From Syntrophosphaera sp035450685 (GTDB lineage Bacteria; Cloacimonadota; Cloacimonadia; Cloacimonadales; Cloacimonadaceae), in NCBI GenBank assembly GCA_035450685.1, contig DAOTNF010000003.1, positions 1 to 64,000 of the forward strand: 64,000 nt of DNA, written 5' to 3'. Position numbers and translations under genes: made by a program. This document shows positions 25,053-33,327 of the stretch, in pieces. The notes under the pieces were generated by a model that was given only the letters and a program-made list of their open reading frames with translations, searched no databases and was not told the DNA's origin. The first letter of the stretch is position 1. Every line of letters starts with the position of its first letter.

Positions 25053-25967
25053 ATGACACAGAACACCAGAACAGCCTATCTCTACGCCCTGGGCTCCGTC
25101 TTGGTATGGTCCACCGTTTCCACGGCATTCAAGCTTACCCTCAGGCACCTCACCCCCATCGGCCTGATGTTTGTCTCATCCGCCACCGCCCTGCTTTTTC
25201 TGGTCCTGGTGAATCTAATCAAGAAAAAAGGAAACGCCTTCGATTCATTAGGGAAAAACCTGGTCAAGTCACTTCTGCCCGGCATCCTCAATCCTCTGGT
25301 TTACTACCTTATTCTGTTTATCGCCTATGACCGTCTGCGCGCCCAGGAAGCCCAGGTCTTGAACTACACTTGGGCGATAGTGCTTTCCATGTTATCAATC
25401 ATTATCCTAAAAGAAAGGTTCAGGTGGAGCGATCTGGCCGCGCTGCTACTGAGTTTTGCGGGAGTCTTGATAATATCTACCCAAGGCAAACCTCTATCCA
25501 TGGATTTCAGCGATCCCCTCGGCTCTGGGCTGGCCTTGTCCACTTCGCTGATCTGGGCAAGCTATTGGATCATCAACCTCAAAGACAGGCGCGATCCGGA
25601 ACTCAAACTGATGTACAACTTTGCCGTGGGTACAATAATAATGCTGATCATCGCCCTTGCCAGCGGGGGAAGACTGTTTGGCCTCATGATCAATCAGGAT
25701 GGCGGCAACGCGCTTTACGGAATCCTTGGCGGGATATACGTGGGCATCTTTGAGATGGGGCTGACATTCATCCTCTGGATGAAGGCCCTGCAAAGCGGAA
25801 ACAACACTCCGGGCATAGCCAACCTCATCTTCCTGACGCCTTTCGTCTCACTGCTTTTCATCTCGCTGGTGTTGAAAGAAGCCATCCATCCAGCCACCTT
25901 GCTTGGCTTGTGCGTCATCGTGGGCAGCAACATCTTGCAGAAACTGCCGCAGCTCAAAGTCAGATAG
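25053..25967 (+). CDS. EamA/DMT-family inner-membrane transporter
   Basis: The 304-residue protein has about ten hydrophobic segments arranged as two EamA halves, beginning YLYALGSVLVWSTVSTAFKL and with a GIFEMGLTFILWMKAL stretch and FLTPFVSLLFISLVLKEAI in the second half, typical of drug/metabolite exporters. The second half ends VIVGSNILQKLPQL. Substrate is not predictable. No strong ribosome-binding site is seen (GCAGAAG only). Its last 8 bp overlap the convergent DNA polymerase IV gene. Confidence 0.9.
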   Translation: MTQNTRTAYLYALGSVLVWSTVSTAFKLTLRHLTPIGLMFVSSATALLFLVLVNLIKKKGNAFDSLGKNLVKSLLPGILNPLVYYLILFIAYDRLRAQEAQVLNYTWAIVLSMLSIIILKERFRWSDLAALLLSFAGVLIISTQGKPLSMDFSDPLGSGLALSTSLIWASYWIINLKDRRDPELKLMYNFAVGTIIMLIIALASGGRLFGLMINQDGGNALYGILGGIYVGIFEMGLTFILWMKALQSGNNTPGIANLIFLTPFVSLLFISLVLKEAIHPATLLGLCVIVGSNILQKLPQLKVR

Positions 25968-27027
25968 GTATTTCCAACTGGCTGTCGCCGTTCTTTTCAC
26001 CCAGATCGAGCTTGCCCACTCCCACGCCTAACAGGCGAATCTTGCGCTGGGCGTTCCAGTTTGCCACCAACAACTTTTGGGCATATTCAAACAAGACACT
26101 GATGTCGTTGGTGGTTTCAGGAAGCGGACAGGAACGGGTGTTCAGTTCAAAATCCTCATACTTGATCTTGAGGGTTATATTCCTGCCCTGGATCTTGTGG
26201 AGCGTCATGCGGTTGACCAGCCTTTCCACCAGTTCCTTCAGTTCTGCAATAAGCTCATCTATGTCCCCAATGTCCGTAGGGAAGGTGCTTTCGCAGCTAA
26301 TGGACTTGGGGTCTGTTTCTGTAACCACCTCACGGTTATCTATCCCCCTCACCACATCATAATAGTATTGCCCCAGCTTGCCAAAGTGGCGAAGCAGAAT
26401 CCTTAGCTCCTTGTTATACAGGTCTTTGCCGTTATTGATTCCCATCTTTTGCATTCTGGCCGCCGTAACCCTGCCGATTCCATAAAACTTGCCTATGGGA
26501 AGCGAGAACAGGATTTCCTGCGCGTTCTGGGGCCTGATGACAGACAGGCCATCGGGCTTGTTCAGTTCGGAACCTATCTTGGCCAGAAACTTATTGAAAG
26601 AAACGCCAGCCGAGCAGGTAAGCCGGGTGGCCGCCAGAATTTCCTTTTTGATGCTCCGGGCGATTTCAGTGGCTTCCTCCAGATTGCCGGCTTTATCGTT
26701 CACATCAAGATAAGCCTCATCCAAAGACATCGTTTCCACCAGCTCCGTATAGCTGAAAAACACGTTTCTGATCTGCTCGGAAACCTTCCGGTAGAGTTGA
26801 AAATTGGGGCGAATGAAGATGCCCCGGGGACAGAGTTTCCAGGCTTGTTGAGAGCTCATCCCGCTGCGAACGCCATACTTGCGCGCCTCATATGAACAGG
26901 TGGAGACCACGCCCCGGCTGTTGGGTGAGCCGCCCACAATCACACATTTCCCCTCCAGCGCGGGGTTTTCCCGTATTTCAAGGGCGGCAAAATAGGCGTC
27001 CATGTCGATGTGGATGATCTTCTTCAT
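25960..27027 (-). CDS. dinB: DNA polymerase IV (Y-family translesion polymerase)
   Basis: DinB replicates past damaged bases at the cost of accuracy. I start at the ATG at 27027 (MKKIIHIDMDAYFAALEIR), which places the catalytic Asp residues at the usual position; an in-frame TTG at 27051 is less likely. The product is 355 residues, normal for the family. The metal site is DMDAYF (8-13) plus SLDEAYLDVND (about 101-111), the YEARKYGVRSGM block is near 46, and a helix-hairpin-helix PIGKFYGIGRVTAARM sits near 173. The ending lacks a clear long beta-clamp motif. It is convergent with the EamA gene. No obvious LexA box was found by eye. Confidence 0.94.
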   Translation of the reverse strand: MKKIIHIDMDAYFAALEIRENPALEGKCVIVGGSPNSRGVVSTCSYEARKYGVRSGMSSQQAWKLCPRGIFIRPNFQLYRKVSEQIRNVFFSYTELVETMSLDEAYLDVNDKAGNLEEATEIARSIKKEILAATRLTCSAGVSFNKFLAKIGSELNKPDGLSVIRPQNAQEILFSLPIGKFYGIGRVTAARMQKMGINNGKDLYNKELRILLRHFGKLGQYYYDVVRGIDNREVVTETDPKSISCESTFPTDIGDIDELIAELKELVERLVNRMTLHKIQGRNITLKIKYEDFELNTRSCPLPETTNDISVLFEYAQKLLVANWNAQRKIRLLGVGVGKLDLGEKNGDSQLEIPI

Positions 27028-27181
27028 AAGCTCAGTAGTTGATGTAGTCAATTTGGGTCAAGATATTTTATCCAATGGCAGCTTATATTTTTTCCTGTAT
27101 ATTTTCATACCATCAGTCACTTCGCCCCCATACCTCGATAGCTTGTCGTAAATCCATTGATTTCCCGCTAAAAGCCAGCCC

Positions 27182-27225
27182 AGCGATTGGTCAGCGTTCA
27201 GTCAGCGATCAGTTAGCGATGAGCG
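27182..27225 (-). repeat. 11-bp tandem array, copy 2
   Basis: AGCG (CGCT on the minus strand) recurs at 27182, 27193, 27204 and 27215. On the minus strand the units read CGCTAACTGAT, CGCTGACTGAA, CGCTGACCAAT and a partial. A fifth AGCG at 27222 breaks the period. It has the same period and consensus as 412-455 and 58525-58568. It lies in the divergent gap between dinB and the metal-resistance operon. Confidence 0.7.
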
Positions 27226-27328
27226 TATGAGGGACAAATGAGTTAATAAAATTACGGACACAGTAACATATAAAGCACTACCGATTTAGGTCTTGTTCAT
27301 TTCGCACTTGATAATCTGCCTGGCTTTA

Positions 27329-27373
27329 CCTTAGGTCAACCTTAACTTTTATAAGGATAACCTAAGGAAGACA
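27329..27373 (-). repeat. Dispersed repeat, degenerate hairpin-only copy R4
   Basis: CCTTAGGT (27329-27336) pairs perfectly with ACCTAAGG (27360-27367), and inner CCTTA (27340-27344) pairs with TAAGG (27352-27356). On the minus strand it reads GTCTTCCTTAGGT..., aligning with the TCTTCCTGGGGTCAACC part of the complete copies. The flanks of core C are not recognisable. Compared with the full copies the stem has become more perfectly base-paired. The rest of 27028-27576 shows no gene. Confidence 0.6.
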
Positions 27374-27576
27374 GGTTATCATGTTGTAGGACAGAATGAT
27401 AGCGATATGGGAGGATTAGCGGAGAGCGTTTGCCATCGTTTCACAGAATATCACTAAGCTCATTATTTACAAGACAGATAGACTACAGATACCAGGTTTT
27501 AAGATGAAATCTTGATTTTCATCCCCTGGCGCACGATTTTGTAAAAAATCCTTTGTTTGGAACGCGTATTGATTAG

Positions 27577-27598
27577 TATATGAACATATATTCATATA
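27577..27598. promoter_or_regulatory. Palindromic ArsR/SmtB-type operator
   Basis: TATATGAA (27577-27584) and TTCATATA (27591-27598) form a perfect inverted repeat around CATATA, 12 nt before the regulator start. ATGAAnnnnnnTTCAT is the kind of site bound by SmtB/CzrA/ZiaR repressors. The site probably overlaps the promoter, so metal-free regulator would block transcription of 27611-30036. Confidence 0.8.
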
Positions 27599-27610
27599 CA
27601 TGAGGATGAG

Positions 27611-27964
27611 ATGAACAAACAGTGCGCCTGCAAGTCAATACCGGAAGATGATTTAAAGCGGATTAAGGATGAATTGCCAGACTCCGATACCATAGAGTCT
27701 TTGGGCGAATTCTTCAAAGTGTTCGGTGACCCGACCCGCCTGAAACTGATTTACTTCCTTTCCCAATATGAATTGTGCGTGGCTGACCTTGCCAGGCTAT
27801 CGGAGATGGAACAATCGGCCGTTTCCCATCAATTGAAAATCCTCCGCTTACACAGGCTGACAAAGCAAAGAAGGGATGGCACCACAATCTATTATTCCCT
27901 GAATGACAATCATGTGCGCGAGGTGTTCGATGTCGCCCTTGAACATATAGAGGAAATTGGATAA
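27611..27964 (+). CDS. ArsR/SmtB-family metal-responsive repressor
   Basis: The 117-residue winged-helix protein represses the adjacent efflux ATPase until metal binds. The recognition region reads CVADLARLSEMEQSAVSHQLKILR from residue 56 (helix-turn-helix, then QLKILR). Two metal sites can be suggested: an alpha-5 zinc site D99, H101, H112 and E115, matching the SmtB/CzrA pattern DxH-x10-HxxE exactly; and an N-terminal soft-metal site from C5, C7 and C56, resembling CadC. This predicts response to zinc and perhaps cadmium or lead. Its TAA stop overlaps the ATPase ATG by one base (TAATG), and the palindromic operator lies just upstream. Confidence 0.92.
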   Translation: MNKQCACKSIPEDDLKRIKDELPDSDTIESLGEFFKVFGDPTRLKLIYFLSQYELCVADLARLSEMEQSAVSHQLKILRLHRLTKQRRDGTTIYYSLNDNHVREVFDVALEHIEEIG

Positions 27965-30036
27965 TGACAGTTAGAGAGTATGAGGTCAGCAATCTCAGCT
28001 GCGCGGATTGTGGAAACAAGATAGAAGCAGGCATCCAGGCTTTAAGCAACGTAAACAGGGCCAACCTGGATTTCATGGCCAGAAAACTGACTGTAGAGTA
28101 CATTGAGAAAGTAGAAAATCCACTGATAATGTTGAACAGCGTTGCTGCCTCCATCGACCCTGCGGTGGAGATTTCAGAGGCTGGAGAATTATCGCGGAAG
28201 AAAAAAGCGCTTTTCGCCTGGATTCCCCTCGCCGCTGGTCTGGCAGTTATCATCGCATCACAGTTCCTGCCTTTGCCCTGGGAAAACTGGCTGGGCCTTG
28301 CGGCGTATCTGTTAGTTGGATACAGGGTATTGAGGGGCGCCGCACATTCTATTGTTATGAAACAGGTGTTTTCAGAAAAGCTCCTGATGTCCCTGGCTAC
28401 AATCGGCGCCGTCATTTTGGGCGAGTTTCCGGAAGCGGTGGCTGTGATGCTTCTCTATCAAATTGGCCAGTGGCTGGAAGACAGGGCGGTGGAGCACTCC
28501 AGAAGGTCGGTGCGGGGCTTGCTTTCGCTGAAGCCGGAACTCGCCCATCTCAAAAGCGGAGGCGACATCGTGGACAAGCGTCTGTCTGAGATACAGATTG
28601 GCGACCTGATTTTGGTGTATCCGGGAGAGCGTGTCCCCCTGGACGGCAGCGTGACAAGCGGAGAAAGCACCGTTGATACCTCCACCCTCACCGGGGAAAC
28701 AGAGCCATATCTTGTCAGCCCTGGCTCCCAAGTCTATGCTGGTTTTATGAACAACAACAGCCTCCTCGAAATCCAGGTTAGCAGTCTGGAAGCGGACAGC
28801 ACGGTTTCCAAGATAATGCAACTGATCGACAACGCCACCGCCAAAAAATCTTCCCGGGAAAAGTTTATCAGCAGGTTTGCGCGCTACTATACGCCCATTG
28901 TGGTGGGACTGGCCTTGCTGGTCTTCACGATCCCCACCCTGGCTGGATTCAGCGCGGCTGTGTGGTTCAAACGCGCCCTGGTCTTTCTCATCGTATCCTG
29001 CCCCTGCGCCTTGGTGATCTCCATCCCTCTTACCTATTATATAGCAATCGGCATTGCCGCGAGAAAGGGGATAATCCTGAAAGGAAGCGTGTATCTGGAC
29101 GCGGTGCGGGAAGTGGATACAGTCGTCTTCGATAAGACAGGCACGGTGACCACGGGTGATATGAGCATCGAAAGGATTGTCGCTCGGGATGAGGCACTCC
29201 GTCCGGAACTGGAAAAGACGCTTTACCTGAGCGAGTACACCTCCTCCCATCCATTTGCCAAGGCAATCAAAAAGAGCTTCTCTGCTGATTATGACGGCAG
29301 ATTGGTCAATGCCTACTCGGAGTATCCCGGCAGAGGCATTCTGGTGCTTTACGATAAGGACAGGCTGATGGTTGGCTCGGCGGAATTCTTGCAGAGCTTT
29401 GGTTTTTTGAACCTGGAGGAAGTTGAATATACCAGCGTCGTGCATGCTGCCAAAAACGACGTCTATCTGGGTTGCGTATGCTTTGGGGACGAACTGAAAG
29501 AAGGCGTGAAGCCAGCCCTGCAGGAACTGCGGCAGCTTGGCGTAAAGCGGAACGTCATGCTTTCGGGAGATAAAAAAAGCAAGGCGAAAAAGGTGAGCGA
29601 GGAACTTGGCTTTGACAGCTTTCACGCGGAGTTGCTGCCCAGCCAGAAGCTGGAGATTCTGGAACAACTGATGCAAGCTACCCCTGGCAGGGTCGCGTTT
29701 GTGGGAGACGGAATGAATGACGCTCCCAGCATCGCCAGAGCGGATGTGGGTATCGCCATGGGAGGCATCGGCAGCCAGGTATCGGTGGAAAGCGCAGATG
29801 TGATCCTGATGCAAGACCATCCAAGGCAACTGACCGCCTTATTCCAAATCTCACACAAAACAGGCAGATTTGTGGCGCAGAACATCACCCTGGCGCTGCC
29901 AATCAAGGTCTTGGTCATGGCCCTGGGGATTGGAGGAATCAGCGGCTTGTGGGAAGCCATCATTGCCGATGTGGGCGTCACCCTGCTGGTGATCTTCAAT
30001 TCATTAAGGATGAAGGGTTGGAAAAGCCAGACTTGA
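27964..30036 (+). CDS. P1B-type heavy-metal efflux ATPase (Zn/Cd/Pb class)
   Basis: The 690-residue inner-membrane pump exports divalent soft metals using ATP. An N-terminal HMA domain carries a C13-A-D-C16 metal site. The membrane CPC motif is at residues 346-348 (SCPCALVISIPLTYY), the phosphorylated Asp is D390 (DKTGT), GDGMNDAP begins at 581, and the last membrane helix contains WEAIIADVGVTLLV with the Asp typical of ZntA/CadA rather than copper pumps. A TGES-like actuator motif is seen as TLTGETEPY. The preceding repressor has a zinc-type site, which supports zinc/cadmium. The operon seems to end here; thrS follows after 61 nt. zntA or cadA would be the usual names. Confidence 0.93.
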   Translation: MTVREYEVSNLSCADCGNKIEAGIQALSNVNRANLDFMARKLTVEYIEKVENPLIMLNSVAASIDPAVEISEAGELSRKKKALFAWIPLAAGLAVIIASQFLPLPWENWLGLAAYLLVGYRVLRGAAHSIVMKQVFSEKLLMSLATIGAVILGEFPEAVAVMLLYQIGQWLEDRAVEHSRRSVRGLLSLKPELAHLKSGGDIVDKRLSEIQIGDLILVYPGERVPLDGSVTSGESTVDTSTLTGETEPYLVSPGSQVYAGFMNNNSLLEIQVSSLEADSTVSKIMQLIDNATAKKSSREKFISRFARYYTPIVVGLALLVFTIPTLAGFSAAVWFKRALVFLIVSCPCALVISIPLTYYIAIGIAARKGIILKGSVYLDAVREVDTVVFDKTGTVTTGDMSIERIVARDEALRPELEKTLYLSEYTSSHPFAKAIKKSFSADYDGRLVNAYSEYPGRGILVLYDKDRLMVGSAEFLQSFGFLNLEEVEYTSVVHAAKNDVYLGCVCFGDELKEGVKPALQELRQLGVKRNVMLSGDKKSKAKKVSEELGFDSFHAELLPSQKLEILEQLMQATPGRVAFVGDGMNDAPSIARADVGIAMGGIGSQVSVESADVILMQDHPRQLTALFQISHKTGRFVAQNITLALPIKVLVMALGIGGISGLWEAIIADVGVTLLVIFNSLRMKGWKSQT

Positions 30037-30097
30037 CAAAAAGCATGGCTTCAACGATGGGGATTGCATAAGATTGCAAATTGTTACTGGAGTGAAA

Positions 30098-31999
30098 ATG
30101 AGTATAAATATCACATTGCCAGATGGCTCGGTCAAGAGCTATGAAAGTCCCGTCAAGCCTTTGCAGGTAGCCCAGGATATCAGCCCCAGACTGGCTGATG
30201 CCTCCATATTTGCCGAAGTGGATGGAGTGGCGGTCGATCTGGATCACGAGATAGTGCAAGACTGTTCGCTGGTGTTGCATACTTTCAAGTCCGAACAAGG
30301 CAAGGAAGTATATTGGCACAGCACCTCGCATCTGATGGCCCAGGCCGTGAAGCAGCTCTTCCCCAGCGTAAAGGTTACCATCGGCCCAGCCATCGAACAG
30401 GGTTTTTACTACGATTTTGACCGCGACACACCCTTTACCGATGAAGAACTGTCTCAGATCGAAGAACGGATGGTCTTCCTGAGCAAGCAGAATCTCGTGT
30501 ATCAGCGCAAAGAACTCAGCAAGGCTGAAGCGGTGGAAATCTTTAAAAACATGGGCGAAGATTACAAGCTGGAAATCCTGGCTGAGATTCCAGATACGGA
30601 CGTGATCAGCACCTACCAGCAGGGAGATTTCATCGACCTCTGCCGGGGGCCACATCTCCTCGATACAGGCAAGATCAAAGCCATAAAACTGCTCAAGACC
30701 TCGGGCGCCTACTGGCGGGGCGACGAAAAGAACAAGATGCTGCATCGCATCTATGGCATCAGTTTCCCCAGCAAGAAAGAGTTGGATGAATATCTGGAGT
30801 TTCTCAGGCAGGCAGCCTTGCGCGACCACCGCAAACTCGGCAAGGACCTCGACCTCTTTTCCATCAACGATGAGGTGGGTCCCGGCCTGGTGCTCTGGCA
30901 TCCCAATGGAGCCATGATCCGCCATCTTATCGAAAGCTATTGGAAGGAAGAACACCTCAAGCACGGCTACAAGCTGGTCTATACCCCCCATGTGGGACGC
31001 GCCAGTCTGTGGGAAACCAGTGGACATCTGGGCTTTTACAAGGAAAACATGTATTCCGCCATGGATGTCGAAGGCCAGGACTATTATATAAAGCCAATGA
31101 ACTGCCCTTTCCACATGGCAATTTATAACTCCAACCTCCGCAGCTATCGCGAGCTTCCCCTGCGTTTGGGAGAATTGGGAACCGTCTATCGCTACGAGCG
31201 TTCAGGCGTGTTACATGGTCTGATGCGGGTAAGGGGGTTCACCCAGGATGACGCGCATATCATCTGCACACCGGAACAACTGGACAGCGAGGTGGAAAAG
31301 CTGATCGTATTCGCGCTGGATATGTTGAAGCACTTTGGTTTTAAGGAGTTTCTCATCTACCTTAGTACCCAGCCTGACGCTTCGGTTGGAGATCCCAAGG
31401 ACTGGGAAGTGGCCACCGAAAGCCTGCGCCGGTCTCTGGAAAAACTGGGGCTTGCCTATGATGTGGACAAAGGAGGCGGAGCTTTTTACGGCCCCAAAAT
31501 CGACATTAAGATCAAAGACGCCATTGGCCGCGCCTGGCAATGCACCACGATCCAGTTTGACTTCAACGAGCCGACCCGGTTCAACATGACCTATATTGGG
31601 TCAGACAACGCGCAACACCGCCCCTACATGATCCATCGAGCCATATTGGGTTCCGTGGAAAGATTCTTTGCCACTCTGCTTGAATATCACGGGGGCAATC
31701 TGCCCTTGTGGCTGGCGCCTGTCCAGTTGATAATTCTGCCGATCACTGAAGCACAGTTGGATTATGCCCGCAAAATCGAGGAGCAATTGCAAATGAGAGG
31801 TTTGCGCTGCGAAGTTGACACACGTAACGAAAAGATCGGTTACAAGGTCAGGGACGCAGAACTGAAAAAGATACCCTATATGTGCATAGTGGGTAAAAAA
31901 GAAGAGGAAAACGGCACTGTAACCTTGCGGGAACACACTGTGGGAGACCTGGGTTCCATGAGCCTGGAAGCGGCTCTGGAAAAGCTTGGCTTGGAATAG
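30098..31999 (+). CDS. thrS: Threonyl-tRNA synthetase
   Basis: The class II synthetase charges tRNA-Thr. I start at the ATG at 30098 (MSINITLPDGSVKSYESP), with TGGAG upstream; an in-frame TTG at 30074 is not needed. The 633-residue product has the N-terminal TGS domain (1-60), the editing domain with HSTSHLMAQAVKQLFP, the SAD motif DLCRGPHLLDTGKIKAIKLL, the class II motif 2 region TVYRYERSGVLHGLMRVRGF, and a C-terminal anticodon domain starting near PVQLIILPIT. Downstream the kdsD-like gene begins 55 nt later on the same strand. Confidence 0.97.
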   Translation: MSINITLPDGSVKSYESPVKPLQVAQDISPRLADASIFAEVDGVAVDLDHEIVQDCSLVLHTFKSEQGKEVYWHSTSHLMAQAVKQLFPSVKVTIGPAIEQGFYYDFDRDTPFTDEELSQIEERMVFLSKQNLVYQRKELSKAEAVEIFKNMGEDYKLEILAEIPDTDVISTYQQGDFIDLCRGPHLLDTGKIKAIKLLKTSGAYWRGDEKNKMLHRIYGISFPSKKELDEYLEFLRQAALRDHRKLGKDLDLFSINDEVGPGLVLWHPNGAMIRHLIESYWKEEHLKHGYKLVYTPHVGRASLWETSGHLGFYKENMYSAMDVEGQDYYIKPMNCPFHMAIYNSNLRSYRELPLRLGELGTVYRYERSGVLHGLMRVRGFTQDDAHIICTPEQLDSEVEKLIVFALDMLKHFGFKEFLIYLSTQPDASVGDPKDWEVATESLRRSLEKLGLAYDVDKGGGAFYGPKIDIKIKDAIGRAWQCTTIQFDFNEPTRFNMTYIGSDNAQHRPYMIHRAILGSVERFFATLLEYHGGNLPLWLAPVQLIILPITEAQLDYARKIEEQLQMRGLRCEVDTRNEKIGYKVRDAELKKIPYMCIVGKKEEENGTVTLREHTVGDLGSMSLEAALEKLGLE

Positions 32000-32054
32000 T
32001 AGCCAACCCCGGGCAATCCTAACTTGTCAAAAGCATTATCACGCGGGAGCATGG

Positions 32055-33023
32055 ATGGACGTATTTAGATCGCTACAGGAAGAACTGAACAAAGAGGCTG
32101 AGGCTATCCTTCGCGTCGCCCGGCAACTTGATCCTAAGCAGGTGAACAAAGCCTTTCAGCTTCTGCTCGATTGCCAGGGTAAGGTCGTGGTGACCGGTAT
32201 GGGCAAAGCTGGCATCATCGCGCGTAAGATATCCGCGACCCTCGCCAGTACAGGCACCACATCGATATTCCTGCATGCCGCGGAAGGCATCCATGGCGAT
32301 CTTGGCATGCTTCAGCAACATGACTTGCTTTTAGCTGTATCCCACAGCGGTAACACCCAGGAATTGCTTTCCATTATACCCTATGTGAAGTTTGTGGGCA
32401 TCCCGATCATCGCCATCACCGGCAATGTGGATTCTCCCCTTGCTCAGAACGCGGACGCAATTTTGGACTGCTCCATTCCTGCCGATTTTGAAGCGCTGGG
32501 AATGGTGCCCACTGCCAGCACCACGGTTGAGCTTGCCGTTGGAGATGCGTTAGCTATCCTGCTGCTGAAAAAGAAGAATTTCTCGCTGGTGGACTTTGCC
32601 AGGTTCCATCCCGGAGGCAGCATCGGCAAACAGCTTCTATTGAAGGTCAAAGACCTGATGCACACAGGCGACGGGCTTCCCCTTGTCCGGAAGGATACCA
32701 GCATGAGCGAAGCCATTCTGGTTATGACAAGCAAGAAACTTGGCTGCACCGCTGTTGTGGATGAGGATTCCGTGCTTATCGGGATAATCACTGACGGCGA
32801 CCTGAGAAGGCAAATCCAGCTCAAGCAAGATAGGCTCCTGGCACATCCCGCCAAAGATTGCATGACAGTGAATCCCAAAAGCTGCCATCCGGAAGACCTT
32901 GCCGCAAGCGCATTGAGACAGATGGAAAAGCATAAGATCACCATGCTGCCTGTGTTGAACGACTCCCGCCAGGTGGTGGGCATCCTGCACATGCACGATC
33001 TGGTTTTGGCAGGTATCATATAG
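32055..33023 (+). CDS. kdsD: D-arabinose 5-phosphate isomerase (KdsD/KpsF/GutQ family)
   Basis: This enzyme makes arabinose 5-phosphate, the precursor of Kdo for lipopolysaccharide, which supports a diderm cell envelope. I start at the ATG at 32055 (MDVFRSLQEELNKEAEAIL), giving 322 residues, normal for the family. The SIS domain shows GKVVVTGMGKAGIIARKISA (about 41-60), FLHAAEGIHGDLGM and SHSGNTQELL (about 97-106). Two C-terminal CBS domains (about 205-320) contain LMHTGDGLPLV and CMTVNPKSC. GutQ-like paralogues acting in polyol metabolism cannot be excluded from one gene. Confidence 0.92.
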   Translation: MDVFRSLQEELNKEAEAILRVARQLDPKQVNKAFQLLLDCQGKVVVTGMGKAGIIARKISATLASTGTTSIFLHAAEGIHGDLGMLQQHDLLLAVSHSGNTQELLSIIPYVKFVGIPIIAITGNVDSPLAQNADAILDCSIPADFEALGMVPTASTTVELAVGDALAILLLKKKNFSLVDFARFHPGGSIGKQLLLKVKDLMHTGDGLPLVRKDTSMSEAILVMTSKKLGCTAVVDEDSVLIGIITDGDLRRQIQLKQDRLLAHPAKDCMTVNPKSCHPEDLAASALRQMEKHKITMLPVLNDSRQVVGILHMHDLVLAGII

Positions 33024-33032
33024 CTTTCCTCC

Positions 33033-33311
33033 ATGCCAAATGATGTACATCCGGCTCCTCCCTGGCTGAAAGCGGAGCTTTCCAGACTGTTTTTGAAGCC
33101 ATTTCTGCAAGGCTATCAAAGCCAGAATAACCTTCCCCCAGAAGAATACTCACGGCTGGAGACCTTTCTCAACTATCGCCGCTTTTTGATGTTCGCCTTG
33201 TTCTACGAACAGATCAAAGAGGGCGATCCCGCTTATCTGGAAGTGTTCAGGCAGGAGATTCTTTCCGGCGCCAGGTATCTGCCTGTCAATATGGAATCTC
33301 TGCTAAACTGA
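33033..33311 (+). pseudogene. Small ORF resembling the C-terminal end of an APH-type phosphotransferase (probable remnant)
   Basis: The 92-residue frame reads FLQGYQSQNNLPPEEYSRLE and then FLNYRRFLMFALFYEQI. This pattern of Gly-Tyr, acidic linker and hydrophobic helix looks to me like the tail of aminoglycoside/choline-kinase-type phosphotransferases. The catalytic HxD and DxD parts are absent. Upstream sequence belongs to kdsD in another frame, and no Shine-Dalgarno sequence precedes the ATG. So it may be a 5'-truncated leftover rather than a working gene. It is convergent with glmS, 16 nt apart. A genuine small protein remains possible. Confidence 0.45.
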
Positions 33312-33327
33312 CCGGCATCTGCACATC

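Noticed and set aside
28372..29829. Long open frame on the minus strand opposite the metal ATPase
   Set aside because: It lies entirely over the P1B ATPase gene, which has all family motifs. The reverse-frame protein has no recognisable domain and reflects codon bias.
29996..31114. Long minus-strand frame opposite thrS
   Set aside because: It covers the conserved thrS catalytic region on the other strand and shows no motif of its own.
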